A stretch of 64,000 nt of DNA from Arthrobacter ipis (GCF_014694315.1 NZ_JAAOXD010000003.1:207598-271597); one strand, 5' to 3'. Shown: positions 53,443-61,358, counted from the first letter of the stretch. Notes: generated by a model from the sequence alone, not told the origin. Numbers and translations: made by a program.

Positions 53443-54528
53443 TCAGTCCGGCGTGTTGCGGAGACGGAGCACACGTTCCTTGGCCAACATGGCCGAGCGC
53501 TCGCTTTTTTCCGCGGCCCGGGCGTACTGCTTCGCCTCGGCGGCAGCGGTCTCGCGCTGCTTTCGCGCGGCATCGAGTGAGAGTTCTAGGGCCCGGAGCC
53601 GCTGCCGTGCCTCGTTGACGTCCGCTGTGAGCTGGACGAAGGCTGCCGCGGCGTCCTCCTGCGCCTGGGCGCGGCGTGCGGCCTCGGTGGCGGCATCGGC
53701 GGCCGCCTCCTCCGCTTCCGCCAGTGCAGCCTGCGCCTTCTCCAGCAGGGACGGCGTAACCGGGCGGGGAGCGCTGCGGACGGCTCGGAGCCGCGGCTGT
53801 TCGTGCTCGGCGTCGGCATTGTCAGCGGCCTTTGGCGGCTGCGTTCGTGTGCGCCGGCTGGCCGGAGCCGTCGTGGCGGCGGATTCCTCCCGACGACTTT
53901 TCGGCCCCCCACCAAGCGGGCGCTGCGCTCCACCGGCTGGAGCCTGCATTCCGCCTGCCGGGCGCTGTGCTCTGCTGGGCCGCTGCGGCGGGAGCGGCCG
54001 CGGCGGCAGCTTGCCGAGGGCGGACGGAACCGCCACGGCGTCAGTGACATCAACCTGGTCAACGCCGTCGGCGGACAGCCCGCGGAGCAGCAGCCCGCTT
54101 TCGACGGCGGCGGCAGCCGCCAGATCCGCCGTGGCGGCGCGCAGTGTCTCTTCCACTTCGGTGGCCACAGGTCCGCTGATCTTCCGGCCCTGCTCCTCAG
54201 CGGCGAGCCGTGCTTCCCCCACAGCGGTGCCGAGGAGCTTCCGGCGTTCCTTGGCGAGTTCCCTCAGGGCTGCGGCATCGAGGGAGGCCTGCGCCGCCTG
54301 CATGGTCTGTCCGAGGACCCTGAGCTGCTGAACGGCATCGGGGCGATGGTGCGCCAGCATGTTGACGGTCCAGGCGGCCACGGATGGTTTCGGCAGGGCC
54401 CGGATCGCATGGGCAAGGGGCTTGCTGGATACGGCGGCATCCTTGGCGGCCGCAGTGCGGGCGGCGATGAAGTCGTCGAAGGGAAGCGCGTACAGGGCCT
54501 GGGCGGCGCGCTGCAGTTCCTCCTCCAT
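53443..54528 (-). CDS. Hypothetical coiled-coil protein
   Basis: A 361-residue soluble protein of unknown function. The N-terminal ~130 residues are helical and patterned (LYALPFDDFIAARTAAAKDA, LPKPSVAAWTVNMLAHHRP). Residues ~165-250 are Pro/Arg/Gln-rich and disordered. Residues ~255-350 form a long coiled coil (ALAEAEEAAADAATEAARRA..., ALELSLDAARKQRETAAAEA). It could be a structural or scaffold protein. The N-terminal FDDFIAARTAAAKDA pattern is seen in conserved actinobacterial hypotheticals, from memory and unchecked. Confidence 0.75.
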   Translation of the reverse strand: MEEELQRAAQALYALPFDDFIAARTAAAKDAAVSSKPLAHAIRALPKPSVAAWTVNMLAHHRPDAVQQLRVLGQTMQAAQASLDAAALRELAKERRKLLGTAVGEARLAAEEQGRKISGPVATEVEETLRAATADLAAAAAVESGLLLRGLSADGVDQVDVTDAVAVPSALGKLPPRPLPPQRPSRAQRPAGGMQAPAGGAQRPLGGGPKSRREESAATTAPASRRTRTQPPKAADNADAEHEQPRLRAVRSAPRPVTPSLLEKAQAALAEAEEAAADAATEAARRAQAQEDAAAAFVQLTADVNEARQRLRALELSLDAARKQRETAAAEAKQYARAAEKSERSAMLAKERVLRLRNTPD

Positions 54529-54644
54529 GACAGCATCATATGTGTCGCATGACAGCCATCATGTGTTTCGGCACGCAGGTTTCAGCATGCCCTCATGCGG
54601 GCGGAGTTCCGGCCGGGGGCACTTCGGCCCGGCGCGGTTCCGCT

Positions 54645-54890
54645 CTAGTGGGCGGCCAGTCTGTCGCCATGGCCGCTCTGCCACCTGTCCAGCAGGTGGT
54701 GATACATCCTGAGGACAGCCTTCCAGAGGCCGACGGCCATTGCATGGATGAGTAGAAGGAGCACTTGCACGGCGCCGACCCCCAGAAGAAGGAGGCCGAA
54801 AACAGCGAGCGCCGGCAGGAACATAAGAAAGACGGCTATAGCGACGCCGATATAGCCGAGGGCATAGCTGACGATTGTCGCCTGGTCCAC
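54645..54890 (-). CDS. Small membrane protein
   Basis: An 81-residue protein with two hydrophobic helices (about 7-33 and 33-58: GYIGVAIAVFLMFLPALAVFG, LLLGVGAVQVLLLLIHAMAVG) and a basic tail WKAVLRMYHHLLDRWQSG. The GTG start at 54890 has a weak ribosome-binding site. Function unknown. Confidence 0.55.
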   Translation of the reverse strand: MDQATIVSYALGYIGVAIAVFLMFLPALAVFGLLLLGVGAVQVLLLLIHAMAVGLWKAVLRMYHHLLDRWQSGHGDRLAAH

Positions 54891-55327
54891 TGGAATCCCA
54901 CCACAGCCAGCTCAGTAATTCCGGATGCTGCGTTCCCCTCTGCAGCTAGGGTGATGTGGTCCCCGGCTGCTACTGCAGCCGGGGACCACTTAGCGGGAAT
55001 AGGATCCGCACGCTGATGATGCTGCACCTGCACACTTTGCGCTGTGGCGTTCTCTATTAGCTCGCCGCCCGATTAGCAGCTTTTGCGTGTACCGGTATCC
55101 CGTCCCGGTCTATGAGGCGTTGACTTGCTGCCGGGGACCCCCTCCTTGACCTCAGTTTCCGATGGTGGCTGATACCGATTTTTATAGCACCGCTCCAACA
55201 GGCCTGACAAGAGAATTTTCGGGGCACGGGCAACGGATGCTTGCCAGCTACTAAGCATGCTGATTAACTCTTCTCTATAGCTGGTGCCACACCCGCGGTA
55301 CCCGTCTGGTGGAAAGGAAAGTGCGTC
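54891..55327. other. 437-bp gap with one perfect hairpin
   Basis: No gene is supported. At 54956-54989 there is a perfect 15-bp stem (GTGGTCCCCGGCTGC / GCAGCCGGGGACCAC, loop TACT), probably a terminator or structured RNA. The rest before 55328 should hold the promoter of the GlsB-type gene; no clear boxes could be assigned. Confidence 0.6.
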
Positions 55328-55591
55328 ATGGGAATTCTTGGATTTCTCCTGCTCGGTCTGATTGCGGGGGCCATTGCAAAAGCCATTCTTCCCGGGAGGC
55401 AGGGCGGCGGTTGGATTGTCACCCTCGTCTTGGGCGTCGTCGGGGCTATCCTCGGCGGCTGGATCGGTTCGCTGATCTTCGGCGGTGGCCTGGGTGACTT
55501 CTTCGACCTCCGGACCTGGCTGTTGTCCATCCTCGGGGCCGTCATTGTGTTGCTGATCTACGGTGCCGTTACACGCAGAAGCCGGGTCTGA
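55328..55591 (+). CDS. GlsB/YeaQ/YmgE-family stress membrane protein
   Basis: An 87-residue protein with three membrane helices: GILGFLLLGLIAGAIAKAI, GWIVTLVLGVVGAILGGWIG and LLSILGAVIVLLIYGAV. The family motif is ILPGRQGGGWIVTLVLGVVG. Known as transglycosylase-associated or general-stress proteins, with unknown biochemical function. GGAAAGGAAAG lies before the ATG. Confidence 0.92.
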   Translation: MGILGFLLLGLIAGAIAKAILPGRQGGGWIVTLVLGVVGAILGGWIGSLIFGGGLGDFFDLRTWLLSILGAVIVLLIYGAVTRRSRV

Positions 55592-55618
55592 CCTGATTTC
55601 ATAGCACCACGATCTGCA

Positions 55619-55652
55619 AGTGGGGTCGGTCCAAGCACGGGCCGGCCCCACT
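55619..55652 (+). terminator. Terminator after the GlsB-type gene
   Basis: AGTGGGGTCGG (55619-55629) pairs with CCGGCCCCACT (55642-55652), allowing one G-T pair, 27 bases past the stop. Confidence 0.75.
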
Positions 55653-55770
55653 GGTTCCAGCGTCCCCGCGGGCAGGCGGGGACGCCGGAGGCGACGATCT
55701 CGCCCGAGAGAGCAGTATCGGTCGAAAGAACAGTCGGGGGACAGGGCTCGCGGCCGGATGGGAGGTGCAC

Positions 55771-55965
55771 ATGACGTACGCTTCAGAGGATTGGACGATG
55801 CGCCGTCAGGTCACGGACGTCATTATCGATGTTCTTACGGCGGTTGCCACAGGCCCGGAAGTTCGCGTCAGCCTGTTACGCCATCTCGAAGCGCACCCGG
55901 GCAATCCGGAAAAGGCTCTGCTGGCCCACTTGTCGGACCGGAACATCGCCGACGACGTCGCATAG
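55771..55965 (+). CDS. 64-residue hypothetical protein
   Basis: A short soluble protein starting MTYASEDWTMRRQVTDV, with an amphipathic helix IIDVLTAVATGPEVRVSLL and ending LSDRNIADDVA. GGAGG lies 5 bases before ATG 55771. No family recognised. It lies in an area of small and broken genes, so it may be a genuine small protein or a remnant. Confidence 0.5.
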   Translation: MTYASEDWTMRRQVTDVIIDVLTAVATGPEVRVSLLRHLEAHPGNPEKALLAHLSDRNIADDVA

Positions 55966-56009
55966 CGACTTCTGGCCGCGGATTACACAACGGTCGCCTG
56001 TTGGGGGCG

Positions 56010-56340
56010 CTAGCGCCGTGCCCGGAGTGCGCCCCGCAGGGCAAAGCCGACGGCACATACGAGCGGTACCAGGCACGCGGTCAGCGATAGGGTATTTGGA
56101 CGGAAAGTCAGCCTGCTGCCGTCGTCGTGGGTGTAAACCCCAGGGGAAAGACGAATCCGCCTCCTCCGCCGCCGGAACCCGCTGCGTCCGGATCGCCGCC
56201 TTCCGTGCCGCCGCCAAAGCCGAACGAGACCAGCGCGACGGGAACGAGTTCTTCCCGTCAAGCCGAATCGGCTCCCCATAAGCCCTGGACACGCCCACAT
56301 TTTTAAAAGCTTCGGCAAGGGACTTCATCGCGTCTGCCAT
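56010..56340 (-). pseudogene. GerW/YtfJ-like gene with two frameshifts
   Basis: The first frame reads MADAMKSLAEAFKNVGVSRA, then YGEPIRLDGK as in GerW/YtfJ sporulation-type proteins. At about 56250-56253 a missing G shifts it; the next frame reads PVALVSFGFGGGTEGGD and a Gly-rich stretch with GFVFPLG. At about 56138-56141 a second missing G shifts it again; the last frame reads GVYTHDDGSRLTFRPN and ends in a hydrophobic helix, LSLTACLVPLVCAVGFAL. Restoring one G at each place gives one continuous ~110-residue protein. It starts 4 bases after the NTF2-like gene's stop. Confidence 0.8.
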
Positions 56341-56344
56341 GACG

Positions 56345-56737
56345 TCAGGACCAGAATTCGGCGGCCTTGGCGGTATCCTCCGGGAATTCATGCACCTCGC
56401 TGATTTTCCCGTCCTTGAGCGCAAAGACGATGACGGCGCGTTGGTCCATGGCCGCCCCGTTGCGTTGCGCATGCACCCTCTGGAAGGCCACGGTGTGATT
56501 TTCCCCGCCGATCAGATCGTCCAAATCGACTCTGACTGTGCCGTCGGATCGTGTGAACAGTTCGCCGAGGTAGGCGAGGATGGCGTCCAGGCCCTGCTTG
56601 TCCCCGGATAGCCCGCCGCTTCCTCCCAGATGCCAGACGGCGTCCTCCGCGAACATATTGCGAAGGGTATCCATGTCACCCGCGCCGAACGCCTCGTAGC
56701 CCCGACGAACCAAATCAGCATCTTCCCGGGTTCCCAT
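56345..56737 (-). CDS. NTF2-like/SnoaL-like protein
   Basis: A 130-residue single-domain protein: REDADLVRRGYEAFGAGDMDTLRNMFAEDAVWH is the classic N-terminal helix pair (key parts VRRGYEAFGAGDMDTL and FAEDAVWH), followed by beta strands ending ISEVHEFPEDTAKAAEFWS. The cone-shaped fold binds small hydrophobic ligands; polyketide cyclase, isomerase and hydrolase roles are possible. It shares an operon with the broken GerW-like gene. Confidence 0.9.
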   Translation of the reverse strand: MGTREDADLVRRGYEAFGAGDMDTLRNMFAEDAVWHLGGSGGLSGDKQGLDAILAYLGELFTRSDGTVRVDLDDLIGGENHTVAFQRVHAQRNGAAMDQRAVIVFALKDGKISEVHEFPEDTAKAAEFWS

Positions 56738-56815
56738 TTCGCTACCTCACTGTCGCTGTTGTTGGGTCCCAGCGAGCAAAGGTTAAGCCTTTGCGGGGAC
56801 CATGTCGATGATCCG

Positions 56816-56997
56816 CGTTGACTCATAGAAAACCTCCGCGTAGCCGGATACGTTGCCTCGTTTGAAAACCTCCGCGTAGCGGCGTGGTTGAGGGTGTTGG
56901 CAGCGGGTTTTTCAACGAGGCAACGATCACGACCAACCGGAGGTTTTCAAATGAGGCAACGTATTTACCTTCCCGGAGGTATTGCTATGAGGCAACA
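56816..56997. repeat. Divergent array of five 24-bp units with 12-bp spacers
   Basis: The unit is CGGAGGTTTTCAAAT followed by GAGGCAACG. Minus-strand copies: 56816-56838 (23 bp) and 56851-56874. Plus-strand copies: 56902-56925 (degenerate start), 56938-56961 and 56974-56997. Within each set the spacer is exactly 12 bp and its sequence varies, giving a 36-bp period (35 once). Four of the units look like GGAGG, 6-7 bases, then ATG or ACG. A 27-bp gap separates the two orientations. Confidence 0.9.
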
Positions 56998-57203
56998 GGT
57001 GATCATTTGTTTGATGGCGTCCAGGTTGGGGACCTCCTGGTCACCGCCGGGAGCACAGTCCGCAGCCCCTGATCCCAGTCACCTGCAGGGTCTGGACACG
57101 GGAAGCCGCCGGACCTACCGTTCAGGTGGCGGTAGCTGCGGAGGACGACGACGGCTGCCGCTGGTCCGAAATCGGGCCCATCCGTGATGACAGGAGGAAG
57201 CAG

Positions 57204-57677
57204 ATGGAAACTGTTGAAGAGACCGTTGATGTCGCAGTTCCGGTCCATACGGCCTACAACCAGTGGACGCAGTTCGAATCATTTCCGCAGTTCATGTCCG
57301 GCGTCGAATCCGTAACCCAGCTGAGCAATACCACCAATCACTGGGTCACGAAGGTCGGCGGCGTGAAACGGGAATTCGATACGGAGATAGTTGACCAGGA
57401 GCCTGATGATCGGATCGCCTGGCGCAGCACCGACGGCAAGTCCCATGCCGGCATCATCAGGTTCACCCCCTTGGATGCCAATCACACCAAGGTGAAGGTC
57501 CACTTTGAATGGGCGCCGGAAACCGTTACGGAGAAAGCAGGTGCGGCCCTGAAGATTGACAAAATGCAGGTCAAGGCCGACATGCGGAAGTTCAAGGACT
57601 TCATCGAGTCACGCGGCACAGAAACCGGTGGCTGGCGCGGCGAAGTCGAGGACAGCGGCCCCACCGGGCAGTTCTAG
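57204..57677 (+). CDS. SRPBCC-family (polyketide cyclase/dehydrase-like) protein
   Basis: A 157-residue helix-grip protein: METVEETVDVAVPVHTAYNQ then WTQFESFPQFMSGVESV are the START/SRPBCC N-terminus, RIAWRSTDGKSHAGIIRFTPL the central strands, and MRKFKDFIESRG the long C-terminal helix. It binds a lipid-like or aromatic ligand; enzymatic role unknown. ATG 57204 has AGGAGGAAGC before it; a longer frame is not conserved. A terminator hairpin follows. Confidence 0.92.
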   Translation: METVEETVDVAVPVHTAYNQWTQFESFPQFMSGVESVTQLSNTTNHWVTKVGGVKREFDTEIVDQEPDDRIAWRSTDGKSHAGIIRFTPLDANHTKVKVHFEWAPETVTEKAGAALKIDKMQVKADMRKFKDFIESRGTETGGWRGEVEDSGPTGQF

Positions 57678-57688
57678 AAAACCATGGG

Positions 57689-57722
57689 CCGTGGGACCGT
57701 TGTCTGAACAACAGGTCCACGG
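57689..57722 (+). terminator. Terminator after the SRPBCC gene
   Basis: CCGTGGGACCGTTGT (57689-57703) and ACAACAGGTCCACGG (57708-57722) form a 15-bp stem with two mismatches and a 4-base loop. Confidence 0.8.
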
Positions 57723-57765
57723 CTCGTGCCCTCATGTGCAGGGGCCCCTTCCGCAGAAGTCGCCT

Positions 57766-58704
57766 GTGAGCGGCTCCCGTGTGCGCGCGCGCCGCTGGCG
57801 GACTGTTCTGGCGGCGGTTGCCATGGCGACGGCGGTCCCTCCGCTGGCAGGCTGCACCGCGCCGGAGCCGCAGGAGTCTGCCGGACCGCTGCCGATAGCG
57901 GTGGAGGTGAACCAGTCGCGCGACCAGTACGGCAAACAGGCCATCCAGCTCCTGCTCACCAACATGTCCGGCGGGCCCCTGACGGTGGCTGCGGCACAAC
58001 TGGCATCGCCACTGTTTCAGGGGGACATCCTGTGGGAGCGGACGGGCGGCAGCCTCGAACTCCCTCCCGGCCAGCCTAAGAGCCTTCCTGCCCGGCTACC
58101 GGCCCCGGTCTGCAACCGGGACCGATCAACCGCGCTGCAATCAACCACGCATGAAACGACCATTCAGCAGCCAGTCGCCACCGTGAGGTATTCGGAGCCC
58201 GGGCGGGCCGGCCTGCGGGAGGTGGCGCCGGTCGCCCTCGACCCCTTCGGGGTCCTGGAGCGGAACAACAGGGAGCTATGCCTGGCGGCGGAGGTGGCCG
58301 CCGTGACGGACATCGTCCTGGACCGCAGTCTTGAGGTTGCGCCGGACTCCCGCACCGCCGTCGTCCGGCTGGTCATCACCCCGAAGGAAGCGGACGGTGC
58401 GGGCACGGACGTAAGGTCGATGACCATCGCGAGCATCGACGGGACCACCCTGATTGCCGCGCCGGCGGACGAGCCTTGGCCGCGGAACATCCGCATTACG
58501 CAGGGCGCCCCGCGCTCCGAACTGCGCCTGCGGATCCGGCCTGCCCGCTGTGATCCGCATGCCATCGCCGAGGACAAGGTGGGCACGCTGCTGCCCCTGC
58601 GTGTGGGTGTGGGAGAACGCGAGGGGCAGCTAAAGATCCCGGCCGGGACGGCACTGCGTGGGCAGATCTACGACTTTGTGACGGCGGCGTGCGCCCCAGC
58701 CTAG
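57766..58704 (+). CDS. Putative lipoprotein
   Basis: A 312-residue exported protein. GTG at 57766 gives a fitting signal peptide: RVRARRWRTVLAAVAMATAVPPLAGC, with lipobox PLAGC and lipidated Cys29. The mature part has beta-rich sandwich-like segments (IAVEVNQSRDQYGKQAIQLL, LVITPKEADGAG, ELRLRIRPARCDPHAIAEDK) with a cysteine pair. No named family; it could be a surface-binding or adhesion-type protein. An earlier in-frame start exists within the SRPBCC gene but would destroy the signal peptide. Confidence 0.7.
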   Translation: MSGSRVRARRWRTVLAAVAMATAVPPLAGCTAPEPQESAGPLPIAVEVNQSRDQYGKQAIQLLLTNMSGGPLTVAAAQLASPLFQGDILWERTGGSLELPPGQPKSLPARLPAPVCNRDRSTALQSTTHETTIQQPVATVRYSEPGRAGLREVAPVALDPFGVLERNNRELCLAAEVAAVTDIVLDRSLEVAPDSRTAVVRLVITPKEADGAGTDVRSMTIASIDGTTLIAAPADEPWPRNIRITQGAPRSELRLRIRPARCDPHAIAEDKVGTLLPLRVGVGEREGQLKIPAGTALRGQIYDFVTAACAPA

Positions 58705-58734
58705 TAGTCGTGGCATGCTGCCTTACGGATGGGC

Positions 58735-58772
58735 CCCCTCCGCCGCGGTTCTGGGGCCAAACGACGGAGGGG
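58735..58772 (+). terminator. Terminator after the lipoprotein gene
   Basis: CCCCTCCG (58735-58742) and CGGAGGGG (58765-58772) form an 8-bp stem 30 bases past the stop. The region 58773-59039 shows no gene or other signal. Confidence 0.6.
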
Positions 58773-59039
58773 ACGTGTGGGGGGCTATTTGTGGAGCCCG
58801 ACCGGCGGACTTCGTTCGACCGATCCTCCATGCCGGTAACCAACACTTTGCCGTGGTTGGCTCAAGGTCCCATCGGATGCCGATCAATTCTGGCTCAAGA
58901 AAAACCCGCCCCGCGGCGTGCGATGCCAGATTTGGCCTAGGTCTCAAACGACGTGCGTGGATCCGGGTGAAACGGATGTGTGCGCCGACGGGCGCCAAAG
59001 ATGTGCCCCAGACAAATGGCGCCTTCGGGCGAAACCAGC

Positions 59040-59082
59040 AAAAAACCCCGTACCGCCGCCGAACGAGCGACAATACGGGGTT
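59040..59082 (-). terminator. Original terminator of tRNA-Thr
   Basis: On the minus strand AACCCCGTA (59082-59074) pairs with TACGGGGTT (59052-59044), followed by TTTTTTG. It lies 8 bases beyond the tRNA-Thr 3' end at 59090. Confidence 0.85.
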
Positions 59083-59089
59083 CTTCCCG

Positions 59090-59131
59090 AGCTTCCTATC
59101 AGAATCGAACTGATGACCTTTTCATTACGAG
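59090..59131 (-). other. attL: 3' half of tRNA-Thr(CGT)
   Basis: On the minus strand it starts in the anticodon loop, CTCGTAA (anticodon CGT), continues TGAAAAGGTC, then the T arm ATCAG-TTCGATT-CTGAT and acceptor strand AGGAAGC with discriminator T. The sequence 5' of the anticodon loop does not pair or form a D arm, so the gene is cut in the anticodon loop, a common crossover site for tyrosine integrases. Confidence 0.85.
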
Positions 59132-59194
59132 AAGTAGTGTTTCGTCTTACAGGACTAGGGATAAACCTCAGTGGGGTGACGATAAAGTGACGGA

Positions 59195-60340
59195 CTAGTT
59201 CCAAGCCAAGTTCACGAGCGCGCCATTCAGGCGCTCAGCACTGTCGTGAAGATCGTGGTCAAAGAGCCCAGCGTAAGTGTCCAGGGTCATGGTTGCGCTG
59301 GCATGACCTGCAATTCGTTGTACGACCTTCACGTTTGCTCCGTGGCTGATCGCAAGGCTAACCGCAGTGTGGCGCAAGTCGTGAAATGTTGGTCGTGGAA
59401 AGGCAGGATCGGCTGCCATGGCTCTGGCGATTGCAGGAGCATAGTGGCGCTTAGTCCAAGTGTTATTGCGCAGAACAGAACCACGCCCACCTATGAACAT
59501 CCGTTCGTTGCCGATACTCGCGCTAGCCATTTGCTCACACCTACGGGCAATCAGACGCGGGAGTGGCACGACGCGACTTTCCCCGCCCTTTGTCGGTCCG
59601 AGCACTAGTTTTCCACCGACCTCGGAGAAGGCCCGACGAACCGCGACAGAAGGCGTCTCGCCAAATTCAAAGTCGTCCAAGGACAACGCTGTTATCTCTC
59701 CCCATCGAAGGCCGCCAGTTCCTGCCAGCATCACGAATAGCTCGAAGCCCTCACACTCACGGGCCAGCGCCGTGAGTTGCGGCATGGTCAGATATACATG
59801 CTGCCGCTGCTTTTCTTTGGCAGGTACGTAGTCTGTTTGGCCAAGCGGATCTTTGGCTGGGTTGCTGGGAAGTAGTCGCTTCTTGACGGCATGGCCCATG
59901 AGTCGGCCAAAGTACAAACCGACCTCACGACGGGTAGTTACGCCTGCTGGAAGACCGTCCTGTCCTTTGAGTGTTGTAATCCATTCGGCCACGTCGTCGT
60001 ACCGCACGTTACTGACCGGCGTGTGCGCCCATCGAGGGGCCACGTAGTTGTCATAACAACGGCGATAGTTATCCACTGTCTTCGGACTGGCGGGTTTTCT
60101 TCCATTCGCGCCTACCTGCGCGATCCTCTCTATCCACTCAGCGTAGAGTTGCGAAACGGTTACTTTGCTGGCAGTGCGGGGGTCGATGAACGTCCCGCCC
60201 CGTATTGCTCGAACAGTGGTGTGCAGGAAATCTTCCGCTTCCCGCTTCGTTGCAAACCTCTTACGCTGGCGCACGCCGTCAGCCGTAGTCCAGTCCGCCT
60301 GCCAGCGCTTGACGCCGCTGGCCAGTTTGTTAACTGCCAT
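59195..60340 (-). CDS. int: Tyrosine recombinase (integrase)
   Basis: A 381-residue site-specific integrase. An N-terminal arm-binding domain (about 1-60, VKRWQADWTTADGVRQRKRF), a SAM-like core-binding domain (about 70-170), and the catalytic domain with Arg212 (GLRWGEITALS), Lys251, His320/Arg323 (HDLRHT), His346 (GHASATM) and nucleophile Tyr356. All catalytic residues are present. ATG at 60340 has AAGGAAGG before it; the upstream gene overlaps by 11 bases. Its 3' end is 64 bases from the tRNA-Thr attachment core, which it presumably recombines. Confidence 0.95.
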   Translation of the reverse strand: MAVNKLASGVKRWQADWTTADGVRQRKRFATKREAEDFLHTTVRAIRGGTFIDPRTASKVTVSQLYAEWIERIAQVGANGRKPASPKTVDNYRRCYDNYVAPRWAHTPVSNVRYDDVAEWITTLKGQDGLPAGVTTRREVGLYFGRLMGHAVKKRLLPSNPAKDPLGQTDYVPAKEKQRQHVYLTMPQLTALARECEGFELFVMLAGTGGLRWGEITALSLDDFEFGETPSVAVRRAFSEVGGKLVLGPTKGGESRVVPLPRLIARRCEQMASASIGNERMFIGGRGSVLRNNTWTKRHYAPAIARAMAADPAFPRPTFHDLRHTAVSLAISHGANVKVVQRIAGHASATMTLDTYAGLFDHDLHDSAERLNGALVNLAWN

Positions 60341-60992
60341 GGCTTCCTTCCTTTTGTGCACGCAACCCTGCGAGTATCTCGTTCGCCGTCGCTTGATAAG
60401 CGGGAGCAATCCGGGCTTGTCGTCCCTTTCCAACCAGCACACCGCGTGCCCTAGCTCGGCGCAGTCTTGCCGACCAGGTGTCGGGACTCTTTTCCTTCGT
60501 CCATTCGGCGAGCCGCTTGATGGGCTCGACCGAGACTTGGACGAGCGAAACATAAGCCTGTGCGATGTGCACGTAGTCCTCGTCCTTCTCCACGCGGGAT
60601 GGCAGCGGCGTTACCTCTGAACGCACACCCGCTACAGCAATTTGTTCGTACTGGTCCCGCATCAGCGCACGGGCGTGCGCCATCGGGATTGACCTCAGCA
60701 GAGAAGTTGTAATGCCGTCGAACACCTCGGGCTTCTCATTTTCGCCCGTCTCTTCCAGTTCCTGGGCGTAGTCGAACGAATCAAAGTCGATTGTCATTTT
60801 GTTCGGTTCTCGGAAGCTGCCCATTACGTGGCCGATAACCCAACTGATCTGGACCGTCAAACCGTGAACCCGATACTCCGCCGTCAGCATCGGGAAAGTC
60901 TCTCCTCCGTCCTCGTATTCGTCGAGTCTCGGACCATTCGGGGTTCGACACTCCACGCCGGGAGGGAGGGGCGGTAGCGGTGTGGTTTCCAT
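60330..60992 (-). CDS. Hypothetical protein upstream of the integrase
   Basis: A 220-residue soluble protein, no family recognised. It reads METTPLPPLPPGVECRTPNG..., TIDFDSFDYAQELEETGENE, and a C-terminal helical basic region ERIKRLAEWTKEKSPD-type (KRLAEWTKEKSPDTWSARLRR). The end, RARARGVLVGKGRQARIAPAY, could bind nucleic acid. It overlaps int by 11 bases and is transcribed with it. ATG at 60992 was preferred to in-frame starts further upstream because those lie in the repeat-bearing promoter region. Confidence 0.75.
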   Translation of the reverse strand: METTPLPPLPPGVECRTPNGPRLDEYEDGGETFPMLTAEYRVHGLTVQISWVIGHVMGSFREPNKMTIDFDSFDYAQELEETGENEKPEVFDGITTSLLRSIPMAHARALMRDQYEQIAVAGVRSEVTPLPSRVEKDEDYVHIAQAYVSLVQVSVEPIKRLAEWTKEKSPDTWSARLRRARARGVLVGKGRQARIAPAYQATANEILAGLRAQKEGSHGS

Positions 60993-61022
60993 GGCCAAAG
61001 CGTAACACGGTCCGGTTACCAT

Positions 61023-61106
61023 GCAAACTGTGCCCCGCACTTTTGCGCTGCCAAGTAAACTGTACTAACGTTCCGGTAAGCACGGTTTGCTTGCCAAGCC
61101 AACTGT
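61023..61106. repeat. Iteron-like repeats in the divergent int/xis promoter region
   Basis: CCAAGTAAACTGT (61051-61063) and CCAAGCCAACTGT (61094-61106) are direct copies; GCAAACTGT at 61023-61031 is a shorter one; GGTTTGCTTG (61084-61093) is an inverted copy of CAAGYAAAC. They fill the space between the divergent genes and may bind the HTH protein or integrase. Confidence 0.65.
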
Positions 61107-61358
61107 GTGAAAACAATCGAAAGGAACGCATTGCACAAGCAGTTTCGTATCGGCCATACCGATACATCGCAGGCGGGGCAGCAAGCTTCGCCGTTCATGA
61201 CGCGGCGGGAGACCGCCGCTTTCCTGAGGGTGTCCGAGAAGTGGTTGGCACAATCAGGTAGGGCAACAGGGCCAGACTTCCACAAGTTCGGAAACCACTG
61301 CCGGTACCACGTCGACGACGTTATTCAGTGGGCGCGGCAGCAGCAGGTGCGGCGGTGA
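61107..61358 (+). CDS. Excisionase-like helix-turn-helix protein
   Basis: An 83-residue protein. From about residue 30 it reads MTRRETAAFLRVSEKWLAQ, then GRATGPDFHKFGNHCRYHVDDVIQWARQQQ, the winged-helix HTH_17/AlpA pattern of excisionases and recombination directionality factors. GTG at 61107 and TTG at 61131 (preceded by AAAGGAA) are both possible starts. It is divergent from int and overlaps the next gene by 4 bases. Confidence 0.8.
   Translation: MKTIERNALHKQFRIGHTDTSQAGQQASPFMTRRETAAFLRVSEKWLAQSGRATGPDFHKFGNHCRYHVDDVIQWARQQQVRR

Noticed and set aside
56512..56826. Protein starting MSQRGSSTW from the leftmost repeat unit
   Set aside because: It runs through the NTF2-like gene in another frame and has no domain; the ribosome-site resemblance comes from the repeat unit itself.
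56816..56997. CRISPR array
   Set aside because: Spacers are only 12 bp, units occur in both orientations, there are no cas genes, and the units contain ribosome-binding-site-like sequence.
56888..57187. Plus-strand protein containing MRQRIYLPGGIAMRQQ
   Set aside because: Its residues are produced by the 36-bp repeats and then by non-conserved sequence before the SRPBCC gene; no family pattern.
59090..59131. A functional tRNA-Thr gene
   Set aside because: Only the anticodon loop to the 3' end is present; the upstream sequence forms neither anticodon stem nor D arm.
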